A stretch of 64,000 nucleotides of DNA from Bacteroidaceae bacterium (lineage in GTDB: Bacteria; Bacteroidota; Bacteroidia; Bacteroidales; Bacteroidaceae): the NCBI GenBank assembly GCA_017379075.1, contig JAFNXL010000027.1, positions 62,001-126,000 on the forward strand, in the 5' to 3' direction. Position numbers and translations under genes: made by a program. Below the pieces are notes generated by a model. It was given only the letters and a program-made list of their open reading frames with translations, was not told the DNA's origin and did no database searches. Position 1 is the first letter of the stretch. Every line of letters starts with the position of its first letter. Shown one piece after another: positions 51,171-60,325 of the stretch.

Positions 51171-53168
51171 TCATTTATTTGCAGAATATTGCTTTATCAG
51201 GCTGTAAGCATGATACAATCCATACTCTCCAGCCTGGCTCAGGTCTGACAATCCCTGTTCCTTCCTGCCCAACTTGAGATTGGCCACACCACGGTTATAA
51301 TATGCATCGGGGAAATGCGGATCGCATTCAATCGCCTTGGTATATGAAGCGACTGCCAATTCCACTTCGCCAAGTTCCATTTGCACTGCGCCCAAATTAT
51401 AATGGGCATAAGCCACTTGGGGACAAAGCGAAACACACTGGGTGAAGTCCTGCTGTACCATCAGATAACCCAATCTAAGATCGGAAGCAGCAGCCTGCTT
51501 CGCATTGGCCTGCAACAACGCCATGCGTGACTGTGCCCTAAGCCAAAGACCGAGGACATCGGACGGCAGAGCCTGAAGGAAAGCGTTCATATCGGCTATC
51601 GCTCCTTCAAAATCCTTGACGTGATAATAGTCCATGGCCCGTTGGAACAGGAGGACATAATTGGCCGGTTGCTCTCCAATCTTGTCGGCAAGACTGTCTA
51701 TTGCAGACAAATGACGTTCTACCTGTTGTTCCGACAAAGTGCGTTCCTGGGCTGAAAGGAACAATTCTGAAGGCAACACATGGCTGTTATTGAGCGAATC
51801 TACCACAGAAGCATAGGCTGTATAGCCATTAACTTGAGACACCTTCTTGTAATAAGTAAGGACGTAAAGCGGCATAGGCTTAAGCTCAGACTTCTGGTTC
51901 TGCACCTTTCCACGATACTCGCTCTCGTATTCGTTTTCCGTTTCACGCTCGTCCTCAACCACAAGTTTCTGATAATCCTCAATGGTCCGCTCGCTTTTCT
52001 TTCGGGTCTTCCCTTGTTTATACGTACCGGCAGCTACCGCCATCTGTGCCTGCAGAATCTTGAACTCGTCACGTTCCGCCCCATTGCGGTCGCCAATCTT
52101 CCGACGGATGGAGGCACGCTTGCGATAACCCTCCCAAAACTGCGGATATTCCTGTATCACGGCACTGATATCACGGATGGCACCTTGATAATCTCCAGTA
52201 TTGTCCAACAACAAGGCACGGTTGTAAAGCGCTATCATATTGTCCGGCTCAACCTCCAGCACATGATTGAAATCCTCAATGGCGAGATTGTCCGCACCGA
52301 CATTCGCACGCAAAAGTCCACGATTGAAGCGAGCCAGATAATTGCCGGGTTGCAGCTCTATGGCGGCATCGTAATCGGACATTGCCCCTCGCAGGTTGTC
52401 CTGATTATAACGCGCAAGCGCACGGTTTACATAAAGCGGCACATTTCTGGGAGACTGAAGTATGGCCTTGTCCAATGCGGCCTCTGCCTTTGCAAACTCT
52501 TTTCTGTCCGCATGAAGCATGGCTTTCATGCTCCAGGCATTGCCGTCAAATTCATTCACATCCAATGCGCGATCCACCCATAATTCGCCCTGCAAAGTAT
52601 CCTTTCGGGCAAATGCTACCTGTGCTTTCAGCGTATAATGAGACGGTATCTTGGGCCACTGCTTTATCATGACATCAAGAGCAGAGTCTGCACTGGCGTA
52701 TTTTTCCTGTTCTATCTGGCACAACACCATATTGTACCAACTATTACGGTCAAGAGGGCTAAGATGCAAAAGCTTTTGATAATCCTCTTCCGCCAAGGCA
52801 TAACGTTCCTGGTTGATGCGGCACAAAGCGCGTAGCCCATAATAATTGGCAAGATACGGATTACGCTCCAGGGCGTGGCCACAATCGATTTCAGCACCGG
52901 GGTAATCCTCAAGATAGAACTTGGCCAATCCCCGATAAAAATAAGAATCGCTAATCCATGGTTTGGCATTGACTACCATGTTGAAACGTTGGATAGCCAA
53001 CACATAGTCTTCGTAATAAAGAGCATTGCGCCCCATAAGCATTACCCTGTCCGTATTGATTTGGGCATAAGCCACACTTACGCCATGCCATCCCCATGAC
53101 AGGAACAGCACAACAAGCAACAAAGACAGGCGATGTGCGAATATGGAGCCAGTGCTTCTCTTTATCAA
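51171..53168 (-). CDS. Exported TPR-repeat protein
   Basis: The 665-residue protein has a signal peptide (MIKRSTGSIFAHRLSLLLVVLFLSWG... to AYA/Q). About ten tetratricopeptide repeats fall in two blocks, roughly 35-375 and 495-650, separated by a charged linker (KQGKTRKKSERTIEDYQKLVVEDERETENEYESEY). Typical units are AALDKAILQSPRNVPLYVNRALARYNQDNLRGAMSDYDAAIELQP. It is probably a periplasmic scaffold or outer-membrane-associated assembly factor; the partner is unknown. Its start overlaps the def stop by four bases, so the two are translationally coupled. This pairing seems usual in Bacteroidales, though the functional link is unclear. Confidence 0.88.
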   Translation of the reverse strand: MIKRSTGSIFAHRLSLLLVVLFLSWGWHGVSVAYAQINTDRVMLMGRNALYYEDYVLAIQRFNMVVNAKPWISDSYFYRGLAKFYLEDYPGAEIDCGHALERNPYLANYYGLRALCRINQERYALAEEDYQKLLHLSPLDRNSWYNMVLCQIEQEKYASADSALDVMIKQWPKIPSHYTLKAQVAFARKDTLQGELWVDRALDVNEFDGNAWSMKAMLHADRKEFAKAEAALDKAILQSPRNVPLYVNRALARYNQDNLRGAMSDYDAAIELQPGNYLARFNRGLLRANVGADNLAIEDFNHVLEVEPDNMIALYNRALLLDNTGDYQGAIRDISAVIQEYPQFWEGYRKRASIRRKIGDRNGAERDEFKILQAQMAVAAGTYKQGKTRKKSERTIEDYQKLVVEDERETENEYESEYRGKVQNQKSELKPMPLYVLTYYKKVSQVNGYTAYASVVDSLNNSHVLPSELFLSAQERTLSEQQVERHLSAIDSLADKIGEQPANYVLLFQRAMDYYHVKDFEGAIADMNAFLQALPSDVLGLWLRAQSRMALLQANAKQAAASDLRLGYLMVQQDFTQCVSLCPQVAYAHYNLGAVQMELGEVELAVASYTKAIECDPHFPDAYYNRGVANLKLGRKEQGLSDLSQAGEYGLYHAYSLIKQYSANK

Positions 53169-53722
53169 CGCTTTACCTTTACTTTGTAGTTACAGGCGAA
53201 ATCACCCTTGGCAATTGACTGTAGTTTCTTTCTGATCAACTGTTTACGAAGTCCCTTAAGATGATCTGTGAAAACCATTCCGTCCAGATGATCGAACTCA
53301 TGCTGCATGACACGGGCCAGGTAACCACCCACCCATTCGTCATGAGGTTGGAAATCTTCATCCAAATAGGTGACGCGGATGCGGGTCGGCCTGCGGACAG
53401 CCTCATGGATGCCGGGAAGAGAAAGACAGCCTTCTTCCATTACGTCCGTTTCAGAATCATCCACTTCCTCAATGTAGGGATTGATAAAAGTACGGATATA
53501 ACCTTTATATTCCGGCAAATCCTCGCTGATTAAATCAAGGTTGATGACCACCAAACGGATGGGAAGTCCCACTTGGGGAGCGGCCAGACCGATTCCTTCG
53601 CTTCGGTCCAACGTATCATACATATCCTGAATGGTCTGCTTGAGATTCGGATAATTTTCATCTATATCTTCCGCTTCATTACGAAGTACGGGTTGACCGT
53701 ATGTATAAATGGGCAATATCAT
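53165..53722 (-). CDS. def: Peptide deformylase
   Basis: The enzyme removes the formyl group from nascent protein N-termini. It has 185 residues with all three motifs: GIGLAAPQVGLP (motif 1), EEGCLSLPG (motif 2, metal Cys) and QHEFDHLDG (motif 3, HExxH-type metal site). The N-terminal MILPIYTYGQPVLRNEAEDI is typical of the Bacteroidetes form. It lies 56 bases downstream of ruvX. Confidence 0.98.
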   Translation of the reverse strand: MILPIYTYGQPVLRNEAEDIDENYPNLKQTIQDMYDTLDRSEGIGLAAPQVGLPIRLVVINLDLISEDLPEYKGYIRTFINPYIEEVDDSETDVMEEGCLSLPGIHEAVRRPTRIRVTYLDEDFQPHDEWVGGYLARVMQHEFDHLDGMVFTDHLKGLRKQLIRKKLQSIAKGDFACNYKVKVKR

Positions 53723-53778
53723 TGTTTTGTTTATTTATATAATATATATAAGGTATACTAATCAGGCACCACTGCCGT

Positions 53779-54210
53779 TCATAAAGAAAAAGGGCTGCGT
53801 TGCCTTGACTCCATCCAACCCTGCAATATGATGCAGGCACTTATCTCGTCCACCAAAGCCTTGTTTTGTCTTGCCTTCTTCCCTATCCCACTGTCCAGCA
53901 TCACCTGATGAGCCATTACGCTGGTATAGCGTTCATCCCACATGTCTATCGGAACTGTCGGAAAAGCCTGACCAAGTTTCTTCACAAAAGCCTTGACGCG
54001 AGGGAGGTTGTCACTGTCCCTGCCATTAGTCTGCTTGGGAAGCCCCACGACAAAACGTTCTACGGACTCACGGGAGAGATAATCCTGCAAAAATGCAAGA
54101 AGCTGAGGCGTATTTACTGTGGTTAGCCCGTTCGCTATTATCTGAAGAGGGTCCGTCACTGCCAAACCAGTGCGACGGACCCCATAATCTATTGATAGGA
54201 TTCTACCCAT
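53779..54210 (-). CDS. ruvX: RuvX/YqgF-family RNase H-fold nuclease
   Basis: The 143-residue protein has an RNase H fold with MGRILSIDYGVRRTGLAVTDPLQIIA (catalytic Asp), VVGLPKQTNGRDSDNLPRVKAFVKKL and DMWDERYTSVMA. YqgF proteins process pre-16S rRNA and were annotated as putative Holliday junction resolvases. It lies between the SPOR lipoprotein gene (27 bases upstream) and def, in a conserved housekeeping run. Confidence 0.95.
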   Translation of the reverse strand: MGRILSIDYGVRRTGLAVTDPLQIIANGLTTVNTPQLLAFLQDYLSRESVERFVVGLPKQTNGRDSDNLPRVKAFVKKLGQAFPTVPIDMWDERYTSVMAHQVMLDSGIGKKARQNKALVDEISACIILQGWMESRQRSPFSL

Positions 54211-54237
54211 CCTAACAGTTATGTGTAATTATAACGA

Positions 54238-54735
54238 TTACTTCTTATACAGCAACCAAGCGCCGGGATATTGACCAATCAGGTTGTTGCGGCTCTGAGC
54301 TGCTTCTGCCTTGGTGTCATAGCTGGTAGCGCAAACACGATACATAACGCCATTGCTTGAGGTATTGGCCTGTACCACACGAGCGGTATAGCCCTTGCTG
54401 TTCAAAGTGTTGGCAAGACCAGTAGCATTGGCCTTTACACCAAAGCTGCCGACAACAACGCTATAAGCCTTCAAAGGAGCGCCAGAAACGAGAGTAACAT
54501 TTTCTGTGCGTACGCTTACATTGCTGTAATCTGCGGTTGTTGTGGTAGGAGTTGTAGTTGTGGTTACGGGAGTAACACTTACGGGAGTTGTCTGCTGAGT
54601 TACAGGCGCTGTTGTCGCAGTCTGCTGTGCCTTAGCCTTCTCATAAGCCTTTTTGTACGCACTTTCCTTGCTCTTACAAGAACTCATTGCAAACACCATA
54701 AACAGGGCTGTGCCCATCCAGAAAATCTTTTTCAT
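54238..54735 (-). CDS. SPOR-domain lipoprotein
   Basis: The 165-residue lipoprotein has the signal MKKIFWMGTALFMVFAMSSC (lipid Cys20). A Thr/Ala/Gln-rich linker (about 30-75, TTTTPTTTTADYS) is followed by a C-terminal SPOR domain (about 85-165, LKAYSVVVGSFGVKANATGLANTLNSKGYTARVV). SPOR domains bind denuded glycan strands at the division septum (established). A -7 box TACCTTTG (54801-54794) lies upstream on the minus strand. Confidence 0.92.
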   Translation of the reverse strand: MKKIFWMGTALFMVFAMSSCKSKESAYKKAYEKAKAQQTATTAPVTQQTTPVSVTPVTTTTTPTTTTADYSNVSVRTENVTLVSGAPLKAYSVVVGSFGVKANATGLANTLNSKGYTARVVQANTSSNGVMYRVCATSYDTKAEAAQSRNNLIGQYPGAWLLYKK

Positions 54736-54793
54736 ACTTGCTGAATTATTTTAAAGAATTATTTTTTACTCTTATCTTTATTTTTTACCTCTG

Positions 54794-54904
54794 CAAAGGT
54801 AGCTATTTTCCAGTTACCAACCATGAAATAATGTAAAAAAAACGTTAAAAATATCATAAAATCCAGTAGAAAACTTTTTATTACAAAAAAAAACACTACA
54901 TTTG
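54794..54904. promoter_or_regulatory. Divergent promoter region between the SPOR and YtxH genes
   Basis: The minus strand carries TACCTTTG (54801-54794) facing the SPOR gene. The plus strand carries TACATTTG (54897-54904) facing the YtxH gene, 33 bases before its ATG. Both fit TAnnTTTG; neither has an exact -33 box at the right distance. Confidence 0.6.
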
Positions 54905-54937
54905 CATCATTACTCACCATAAAATACGTTTTAGACT

Positions 54938-55153
54938 ATGAAGGCATTGAATTATTTGGTAGCATTTTTAGGCGGTGCCGCAATTGGTACTGCATGTGGA
55001 TTACTTTTTGCTCCTGAAAAAGGCAGCGACTTGCGCGAGAGAATTGCCGAAGCATTACGCAAACGCGGCATCAAGCTCAACAGCAAGGAAATGGCCAATC
55101 TGGTAGATGAGATTGCAGAAGAGTTGCAGGCCAGTCCCGCACCCGAAATCTAA
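54938..55153 (+). CDS. YtxH-domain small membrane protein
   Basis: The 71-residue protein begins with a hydrophobic, glycine-rich segment (LVAFLGGAAIGTACGLLFAPEKGSDLRERIAEALRKRG). This is the YtxH pattern of an N-terminal membrane anchor plus an amphipathic helix, and an acidic C-terminus follows. YtxH proteins are general stress or envelope proteins. It is first of a three-gene set, with 15 bases before the next gene. Confidence 0.88.
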   Translation: MKALNYLVAFLGGAAIGTACGLLFAPEKGSDLRERIAEALRKRGIKLNSKEMANLVDEIAEELQASPAPEI

Positions 55154-55168
55154 CATTACGATTTGTAG

Positions 55169-55546
55169 ATGAACACAGAGGAAAAGTACACAGACAATTT
55201 CCGCAAACTGTTGCAAGAGACAAAGCAATATTTGAACTTGCAAAAAGAATATGCGTTGATGGACACGGCAGACAAATTGACCGTAATTTTGTCTACCGTG
55301 GCCATTGCCGCCGTCTGTTTCGTTTTGGGCGCCATGATACTGTTTTTCCTCACATTTGCCTTGGCATACTGGATTGGAGACCTTACCGGCAACCTTTCGT
55401 TGGGTTTCATCAGCATTGCCGTTTTCCTTGTACTTGTCCTGCTCATCGCCTACAGCAAGAGAAATGCTTGGATTATTCAGCCACTCGCCAGAATGATGGT
55501 CAGACTATTCGTAAACAAAGAAGAGAAAAACAATGAACAAAGCTGA
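55169..55546 (+). CDS. Phage-holin-superfamily III-like (YqjE/DUF1469) membrane protein
   Basis: The 125-residue protein has a helical cytosolic N-terminus and two long membrane segments (about 38-68 and 76-99: LSTVAIAAVCFVLGAMILFFLTFALAYW and LGFISIAVFLVLVLLIAY), then a basic tail. This is the YqjE-like family often labelled phage holin. No lysis or phage genes are nearby, so an envelope-stress role is more likely. It overlaps the next gene by 14 bases. Confidence 0.85.
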   Translation: MNTEEKYTDNFRKLLQETKQYLNLQKEYALMDTADKLTVILSTVAIAAVCFVLGAMILFFLTFALAYWIGDLTGNLSLGFISIAVFLVLVLLIAYSKRNAWIIQPLARMMVRLFVNKEEKNNEQS

Positions 55547-55796
55547 TTCCATTGCAGGACAGATTGACGCCTTGGCTGCTTTAAGAGAAGAAAAAGCACA
55601 AGTAAAGCTCCGCATCAACGCATCAAGCCAAAGATTGGGGCAGATTGTCCAACGCATCACCGACCCCATCCCTTCAACCACATCAGTCTTCAGCATGGGC
55701 AGTCTGGTCAGCAATGGTATAGCCATTTATCAAGGCGTCCGTTTAGGAACACGACTCCTGCGTTCCATCACATCCATTTTCCGCCGTAAGAAATAG
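55533..55796 (+). CDS. Small protein of the YtxH/YqjE-like trio
   Basis: The 87-residue protein is not a family I recognise with confidence. It has a charged helical N-terminal half (LAALREEKAQVKLRINASSQRLGQIVQ), a central mildly hydrophobic GSLVSNGIAIYQGVRLGTRLL segment and a basic end (FRRKK). Its overlap with the preceding gene suggests translational coupling. In E. coli the comparable yqjD-yqjE-yqjK set has a small third member, so it may be a functional YqjK analogue (inference). Confidence 0.65.
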   Translation: MNKADSIAGQIDALAALREEKAQVKLRINASSQRLGQIVQRITDPIPSTTSVFSMGSLVSNGIAIYQGVRLGTRLLRSITSIFRRKK

Positions 55797-55798
55797 CG

Positions 55799-57091
55799 TT
55801 ATTTTATATCCTTTACATCCTTCGTGTGGTAGTCTATCATACGTTTGATTGCCCTTTGACAGACCGGACAGAAAGCAGGCGCTGCATTGATTTTCATTCT
55901 ACACTCCTGCACCGGACGATATACTCCCTTAGACTGATATCCCCCACCTTCATAAACACCCAATTCCGAATACACATTTTTTCCGGATGGCGTAGTAGGA
56001 ATTTTTGCCTCGGGAGATAATAAATCCTTCCACTTTGAAGAGAAATCCGTCAACGTCGTAATATTGGGTTCCCAAGGCTCCACGCCTGCCGGATATAAAA
56101 CCTCATACTGGTCATCATAATAATATTCGTCCCCTAAACCAGCAAAGCTATGGCCCAGCTCATGCACTATGACTGGACGGCACATGGCATTGTGGGCTGC
56201 GGTCATCAAATAGCTGTTAAAAATTCCCCCACCACCATAATTGTCCGTATTTGCCAATATCAGTATATGTTCGCTTGGTACACCGGCAAGGACATCGTGC
56301 AGACGTTTCAAATGCAGAGTGGTAAGATAGCGCGCACTATAGAAGGTATCAAAATTGCTGTTCAATACCGTGTTTCGCCACAATGATTTATGTGGAATAC
56401 TGACACCACTCTCTACCGAGGGTGCCATCACCGCCACGAAATTCAGTTTATCCGCCATGGACTTGAAGGGTTCATGACTCAGAATCGCATCCACACTTTC
56501 TTGACAATCCCGAAGGAAAAGAGGCATTTCATCCTGGGTATAACCTTCTGGTACAAATGTAAAATCTATACAATTACGGCTGTCGCCCGCCTTGCGGACA
56601 TATTGCCACTCATAAGCCTTGGATGCAGGACGGATAAGGATATCCTCTGGAAACACACGATGGGTAAAGCGGGAACTCACTTTCCCATGATTATCGGTAA
56701 GCTCAACAGTGACATCCACCACATCTTTTGGCATCGGCAACAAAAAGACATTCTCAAATGACTTATGTGTACGGGCTGCCTCTTCCGTTCCCTGCCACTC
56801 CTGAAAAAGCGTGCTGAACGCCATACGATACAATGTGTCGCAAGCTGCTGTATCCGTCATCATGATTTGGCCATTTCCACGCAGAAGTAACTTGTCCAAG
56901 TTACATCTCCTGCCATACCATCCTTCTGCACAGCGCAATTCATCCACACTGATCTGTTGGGAATTGGCATTTCCGCTGAATATATAGTCAACACGGAGTG
57001 TACGGTCAGTAAACTTGTCATCAAACCGCTGTGCATACATCGTCAACACATTGAACACAATCAAAAGGCCAAGGGCAGATATTCTTCTCAT
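55799..57091 (-). CDS. M64-family (IgA peptidase-like) exported metallopeptidase
   Basis: The start at 57091 gives a 430-residue protein with a signal peptide (MRRISALGLLIVFNVLTMYAQ). An upstream ATG would add ten unhelpful residues. An N-terminal beta domain (about 25-155) precedes the peptidase domain, with CIDFTFVPEGYTQDEM and the zinc motif HELGHSFAGLGDEYYYDD, diagnostic of M64. Near the C-terminus CRMKINAAPAFCPVCQRAI is the conserved cysteine block. Clostridial M64 members cleave IgA (established), but most Bacteroidetes members have untested substrates. It is convergent with the upstream trio. Confidence 0.92.
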   Translation of the reverse strand: MRRISALGLLIVFNVLTMYAQRFDDKFTDRTLRVDYIFSGNANSQQISVDELRCAEGWYGRRCNLDKLLLRGNGQIMMTDTAACDTLYRMAFSTLFQEWQGTEEAARTHKSFENVFLLPMPKDVVDVTVELTDNHGKVSSRFTHRVFPEDILIRPASKAYEWQYVRKAGDSRNCIDFTFVPEGYTQDEMPLFLRDCQESVDAILSHEPFKSMADKLNFVAVMAPSVESGVSIPHKSLWRNTVLNSNFDTFYSARYLTTLHLKRLHDVLAGVPSEHILILANTDNYGGGGIFNSYLMTAAHNAMCRPVIVHELGHSFAGLGDEYYYDDQYEVLYPAGVEPWEPNITTLTDFSSKWKDLLSPEAKIPTTPSGKNVYSELGVYEGGGYQSKGVYRPVQECRMKINAAPAFCPVCQRAIKRMIDYHTKDVKDIK

Positions 57092-57188
57092 TATCGTAAA
57101 ATCATTAACATTCGTGCACAAAGGTATAAAGTTTTCACGTACTGGAACACAGTTTTTGGAAAAACTACATATAAATGCTTTTAAAACT

Positions 57189-57220
57189 TGCCTGTTATTC
57201 CAATGTCATGTATCTTTGCG
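57189..57220 (+). promoter_or_regulatory. Promoter of nth
   Basis: TATCTTTG (57213-57220) is an exact -7 box. CTTG (57189-57192), 20 bases upstream, matches the -33 TTTG at three of four positions. Confidence 0.7.
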
Positions 57221-57243
57221 ATTGAATTTTGAAAATTTCAGGT

Positions 57244-57891
57244 ATGAGAAAGAAAGAGCTATACCAAAAAACCATTGCATATTTCCAACAGGCAATGCCC
57301 ATGCCGGAGACGGAACTGCACTATGAAACACCGTTCCAATTATTGGTGGCCGTCATTCTTAGTGCGCAATGTACAGACAAGAGAATCAACACGGTAACAC
57401 CTGCCCTGTTTCAGGACTACCCCACTGCTGAAGTCATGGCCGAGGCCACACCAGAAACCATCTTCGAATACATCCGCAGTGTCAGCTATCCGAACAATAA
57501 GGCCAAGCATCTTGTAGCCATGGCAAAGATGCTGCAAGAAAAATTCGGAGGAGAAGTACCCTCAACTGGCGAACAGCTGGAACAGCTTCCCGGAGTAGGA
57601 AGAAAGACTGCTAATGTCATACAGGCTGTCATTTTCCAGAAAGCCCGCATGGCCGTCGACACCCACGTTTTCAGAGTCAGTCACCGGATCGGACTGGTCT
57701 CAGACAAATGCACCACCCCGCTCAGCGTGGAAAAAGAATTGGTAAAACATATTCCCGAAAACCTGATCCCAATGGCGCACCATTGGCTAATTCTTCATGG
57801 AAGATATGTATGCCTTGCACGCCGTCCAAAGTGTGAAGAATGCGGCTTGCTTCACTTTTGCCCCAAAAACGGAGTCAAACTTTTGTCCTAA
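57244..57891 (+). CDS. nth: Endonuclease III
   Basis: The base-excision-repair enzyme removes oxidised pyrimidines and nicks the abasic site. The start at 57244 gives 215 residues (MRKKELYQKTIAYFQ). An in-frame ATG five codons earlier is possible but lies only about 9 bases from the promoter. Catalytic Lys121 is in the helix-hairpin-helix LPGVGRKTANV and Asp139 is in VDTHVFR. The Fe-S ligands appear as C-x6-C-x2-C-x5-C (CLARRPKCEECGLLHFC). Length and motifs match the E. coli enzyme. Confidence 0.97.
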   Translation: MRKKELYQKTIAYFQQAMPMPETELHYETPFQLLVAVILSAQCTDKRINTVTPALFQDYPTAEVMAEATPETIFEYIRSVSYPNNKAKHLVAMAKMLQEKFGGEVPSTGEQLEQLPGVGRKTANVIQAVIFQKARMAVDTHVFRVSHRIGLVSDKCTTPLSVEKELVKHIPENLIPMAHHWLILHGRYVCLARRPKCEECGLLHFCPKNGVKLLS

Positions 57892-57924
57892 TCGGCAGAT
57901 TCATATACCTTTTAATTGGTTTTA

Positions 57925-57956
57925 TTTGCGTATGCAAACAAAAAAACGTAACTTTG
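57925..57956 (+). promoter_or_regulatory. Promoter of pgk
   Basis: TTTG (57925-57928), a 20-base spacer and TAACTTTG (57949-57956) match the Bacteroidetes consensus exactly. The leader before pgk would be about 40 bases. Confidence 0.85.
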
Positions 57957-58003
57957 TCGACTGAAAACAAGAATATTCAAACTTCTTTTAAAAGATAAAG
58001 ATT

Positions 58004-59251
58004 ATGACAATTGAAAATTTTAATTTTGCCGGCAAGAAAGCCATCGTTCGCGTGGATTTCAACGTGCCCCTGAACGAGAACGGTGAGATCACCGATGACA
58101 CCCGTATCCGCGGTGCATTGCCCACACTTAAGAAGATCATCGCTGACGGCGGTGCAGTTATCATTATGAGCCACATGGGCAAGCCCAAGGGTAAAGTAAA
58201 CCCCAAGCTTTCTCTGGGTCAGATCAAGGATGCAGTAGCTGCCGCACTGGGAGTTCCCGTAACCTTCGCACCTGATTGTGCAAAGGCTGCCGAAGCTGCC
58301 GCTGAACTGAAGATGGGCGAAGCGCTGCTGTTGGAGAACCTGCGCTACTATCCCGAAGAGGAAGGAAAGCCCGTAGGTATTGACAAGGCAGATCCCGCTT
58401 ACGAAGAAGCAAAGAAAGCAATGAAGGAAAGCCAGAAGGAGTTTGCAAAGACTCTGGCAAGCTATGCAGACTGCTATGTAATGGACGCTTTCGGTACCGC
58501 TCACCGTAAGCATGCCTCAACAGCTGTCATCGCTGACTATTTCGATGCAGACAACAAGATGCTCGGCTATCTAATGGAGAAGGAAGTTGCAGCCGTTGAT
58601 GCAGTTCTTGGCAACATCAAGCGCCCCTTCATCGCCATCATGGGTGGCTCAAAGGTTTCATCAAAGATTGGAATCATTGAGAACCTGCTCGGCAAGGTTG
58701 ACAAGATTATCCTTTGCGGTGGTATGACCTACACCTTCGCCAAGGCTCACGGCGGAAATGTCGGCAAGTCTATCTGCGAGATTGACAAGCTGGACGTTGC
58801 GCTCGGTGTTGAGGAACTGGCAAAGAAGAACGGAGTGGAACTAGTACTGGCTCCCGATGCCATCATCGGTGATGACTTCTCTAACGATGCCAACCAGAAG
58901 GTTGCTCCCGCCACCGACATTCCCGAAGGTTGGGAAGGTCTGGATGCAGGTCCCGAGGCACAGAAGAAGTTTGCCGAAGCCATCAAGGGCTGCAAGACCA
59001 TCCTTTGGAACGGTCCTGCCGGTGTATTCGAATTTGACAACTTCTGCGCCGGTTCACGTGCAATCGGTAACGCCATTGCAGAAGCTACAGCCGAAGGTGC
59101 ATTCTCACTGATTGGCGGTGGTGACTCTGTAGCATGTGTGAACAAGTTCGGCCTGGCCGACAAGGTTTCTTACATCTCTACCGGTGGTGGTGCTTTGCTC
59201 GAAGCTATTGAAGGCAAGATTCTGCCCGGTATTGCAGCAATCAAGGGATAA
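58004..59251 (+). CDS. pgk: Phosphoglycerate kinase
   Basis: The 415-residue glycolytic enzyme makes ATP from 1,3-bisphosphoglycerate. Motifs include [25 protein letters not shown], the [14 protein letters not shown] loop, [28 protein letters not shown] and the C-terminal [37 protein letters not shown] nucleotide-binding segment. It uses GC-rich, biased codons unlike most neighbours, consistent with high expression. It has its own promoter and terminator. Confidence 0.98.
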   Translation: MTIENFNFAGKKAIVRVDFNVPLNENGEITDDTRIRGALPTLKKIIADGGAVIIMSHMGKPKGKVNPKLSLGQIKDAVAAALGVPVTFAPDCAKAAEAAAELKMGEALLLENLRYYPEEEGKPVGIDKADPAYEEAKKAMKESQKEFAKTLASYADCYVMDAFGTAHRKHASTAVIADYFDADNKMLGYLMEKEVAAVDAVLGNIKRPFIAIMGGSKVSSKIGIIENLLGKVDKIILCGGMTYTFAKAHGGNVGKSICEIDKLDVALGVEELAKKNGVELVLAPDAIIGDDFSNDANQKVAPATDIPEGWEGLDAGPEAQKKFAEAIKGCKTILWNGPAGVFEFDNFCAGSRAIGNAIAEATAEGAFSLIGGGDSVACVNKFGLADKVSYISTGGGALLEAIEGKILPGIAAIKG

Positions 59252-59281
59252 TTCCCCCGCATAGAACACACAATAGACCAA

Positions 59282-59326
59282 CAAGGAACGAGGGAGGGCG
59301 AGCATATCAAAATCTCTCGTTCCTTG
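59282..59326 (+). terminator. Terminator of pgk
   Basis: CAAGGAACGAG pairs with CTCGTTCCTTG (11 bp) and is followed by CATTTTC. It overlaps the ATG at 59324, which is therefore an unlikely start for the next gene. Confidence 0.8.
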
Positions 59327-59362
59327 CATTTTCAACACCTAGAAAACCCTTTCAGCAACAGC

Positions 59363-60325
59363 GTGAAAAAATATATCATCATCACTCTGCTTTCCCTTGT
59401 GGCGGCCATGTCCTGCACACAAAAAGAACGTGAACTTACCCCTGAGGAAATTGCCACCCAGGACAGTCTGGCACTCCACATTGCCGTAATGCCTACAACA
59501 GACTGCCTGCCCCTTTATCTGGCTGCCGAATGCGGCATTGCAGACTCACTGGGACTGACCATGCGACTGCACACCTACCTGGCGCAGATGGATGTGGACA
59601 CAGCCATACAAAAGGGACATGTAACCGTGGCATACAGCGACCTCATCAGGGCTATACGTCTGAACGAAAGCACAGATATAAAAGCCATCATGAAGGGCAG
59701 CACAAGCATGAGCCTACTGGCCATCAAAGGCAAAAGAGTGAGCAAGATACACCAGATGAAAGAACGCATGGTGGCCATCAGCCGTTTGTCCGTGACTGAC
59801 TACTGGTGCGACAATATGCTCGACAGTGCGTTCATGCTGAAAGAAGACGTATATCGTCCGCAAGTTCACGACATCCAACTACGCACGGAAATGGTACGTA
59901 CAGGACTGATTGACGCAGCCATACTGCCGGAACCATACAGCCAATGGATGAAATTTGAGGGCAACAACCTTATTTACACCTCACCACAGGAAGGCCCCCA
60001 CCTCACCGCATGGATTGTAAGGAACGACAGCACACTGGACGCACACCGCCACGAGCAAATCCGCCTGATGGTACAGGCATACGACATTGCCGCCAAACAG
60101 ATGAATGACGTTCGCCATCAAAACACGGTAAGACGCATTCTACAGTCACAATACAAGATTGCGCCCGAAGCGGTGGACAGCATACAAGTTATATGTCCAA
60201 AAGGCGCTGAGCTTCCAGACAGCCTTGCGCTGAAAAAAGCCGCAGACTTCCTGCAAGCCAGGGAACGCATGCCCAAGAACGTTGTACCCGACAGCCTTAT
60301 ATGGAACACATTCATCAGAAAGTGA
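59363..60325 (+). CDS. Orphan solute-binding lipoprotein (NMT1/ABC substrate-binding-like)
   Basis: I chose the GTG start at 59363, which gives MKKYIIITLLSLVAAMSC, a textbook lipoprotein signal. The ATG at 59324 lies in the pgk terminator stem. The 320-residue product has a periplasmic-binding fold: LHIAVMPTTDCLPLYLAAECGIADSLGL, an AIQKGHVTVAYSDLIRAIRL hinge and TGLIDAAILPEPYSQWM, like the NMT1/THI5 and SsuA families. No permease or ATPase is nearby, so its transport partner is unknown or it acts as a sensor. The next gene overlaps its 3' end by 25 bases. Confidence 0.78.
   Translation: MKKYIIITLLSLVAAMSCTQKERELTPEEIATQDSLALHIAVMPTTDCLPLYLAAECGIADSLGLTMRLHTYLAQMDVDTAIQKGHVTVAYSDLIRAIRLNESTDIKAIMKGSTSMSLLAIKGKRVSKIHQMKERMVAISRLSVTDYWCDNMLDSAFMLKEDVYRPQVHDIQLRTEMVRTGLIDAAILPEPYSQWMKFEGNNLIYTSPQEGPHLTAWIVRNDSTLDAHRHEQIRLMVQAYDIAAKQMNDVRHQNTVRRILQSQYKIAPEAVDSIQVICPKGAELPDSLALKKAADFLQARERMPKNVVPDSLIWNTFIRK

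Noticed and set aside
55169-55546. Phage holin indicating a prophage
   Set aside because: It is a YqjE-like envelope protein in a core-gene context, with no lysin, capsid or integrase nearby.
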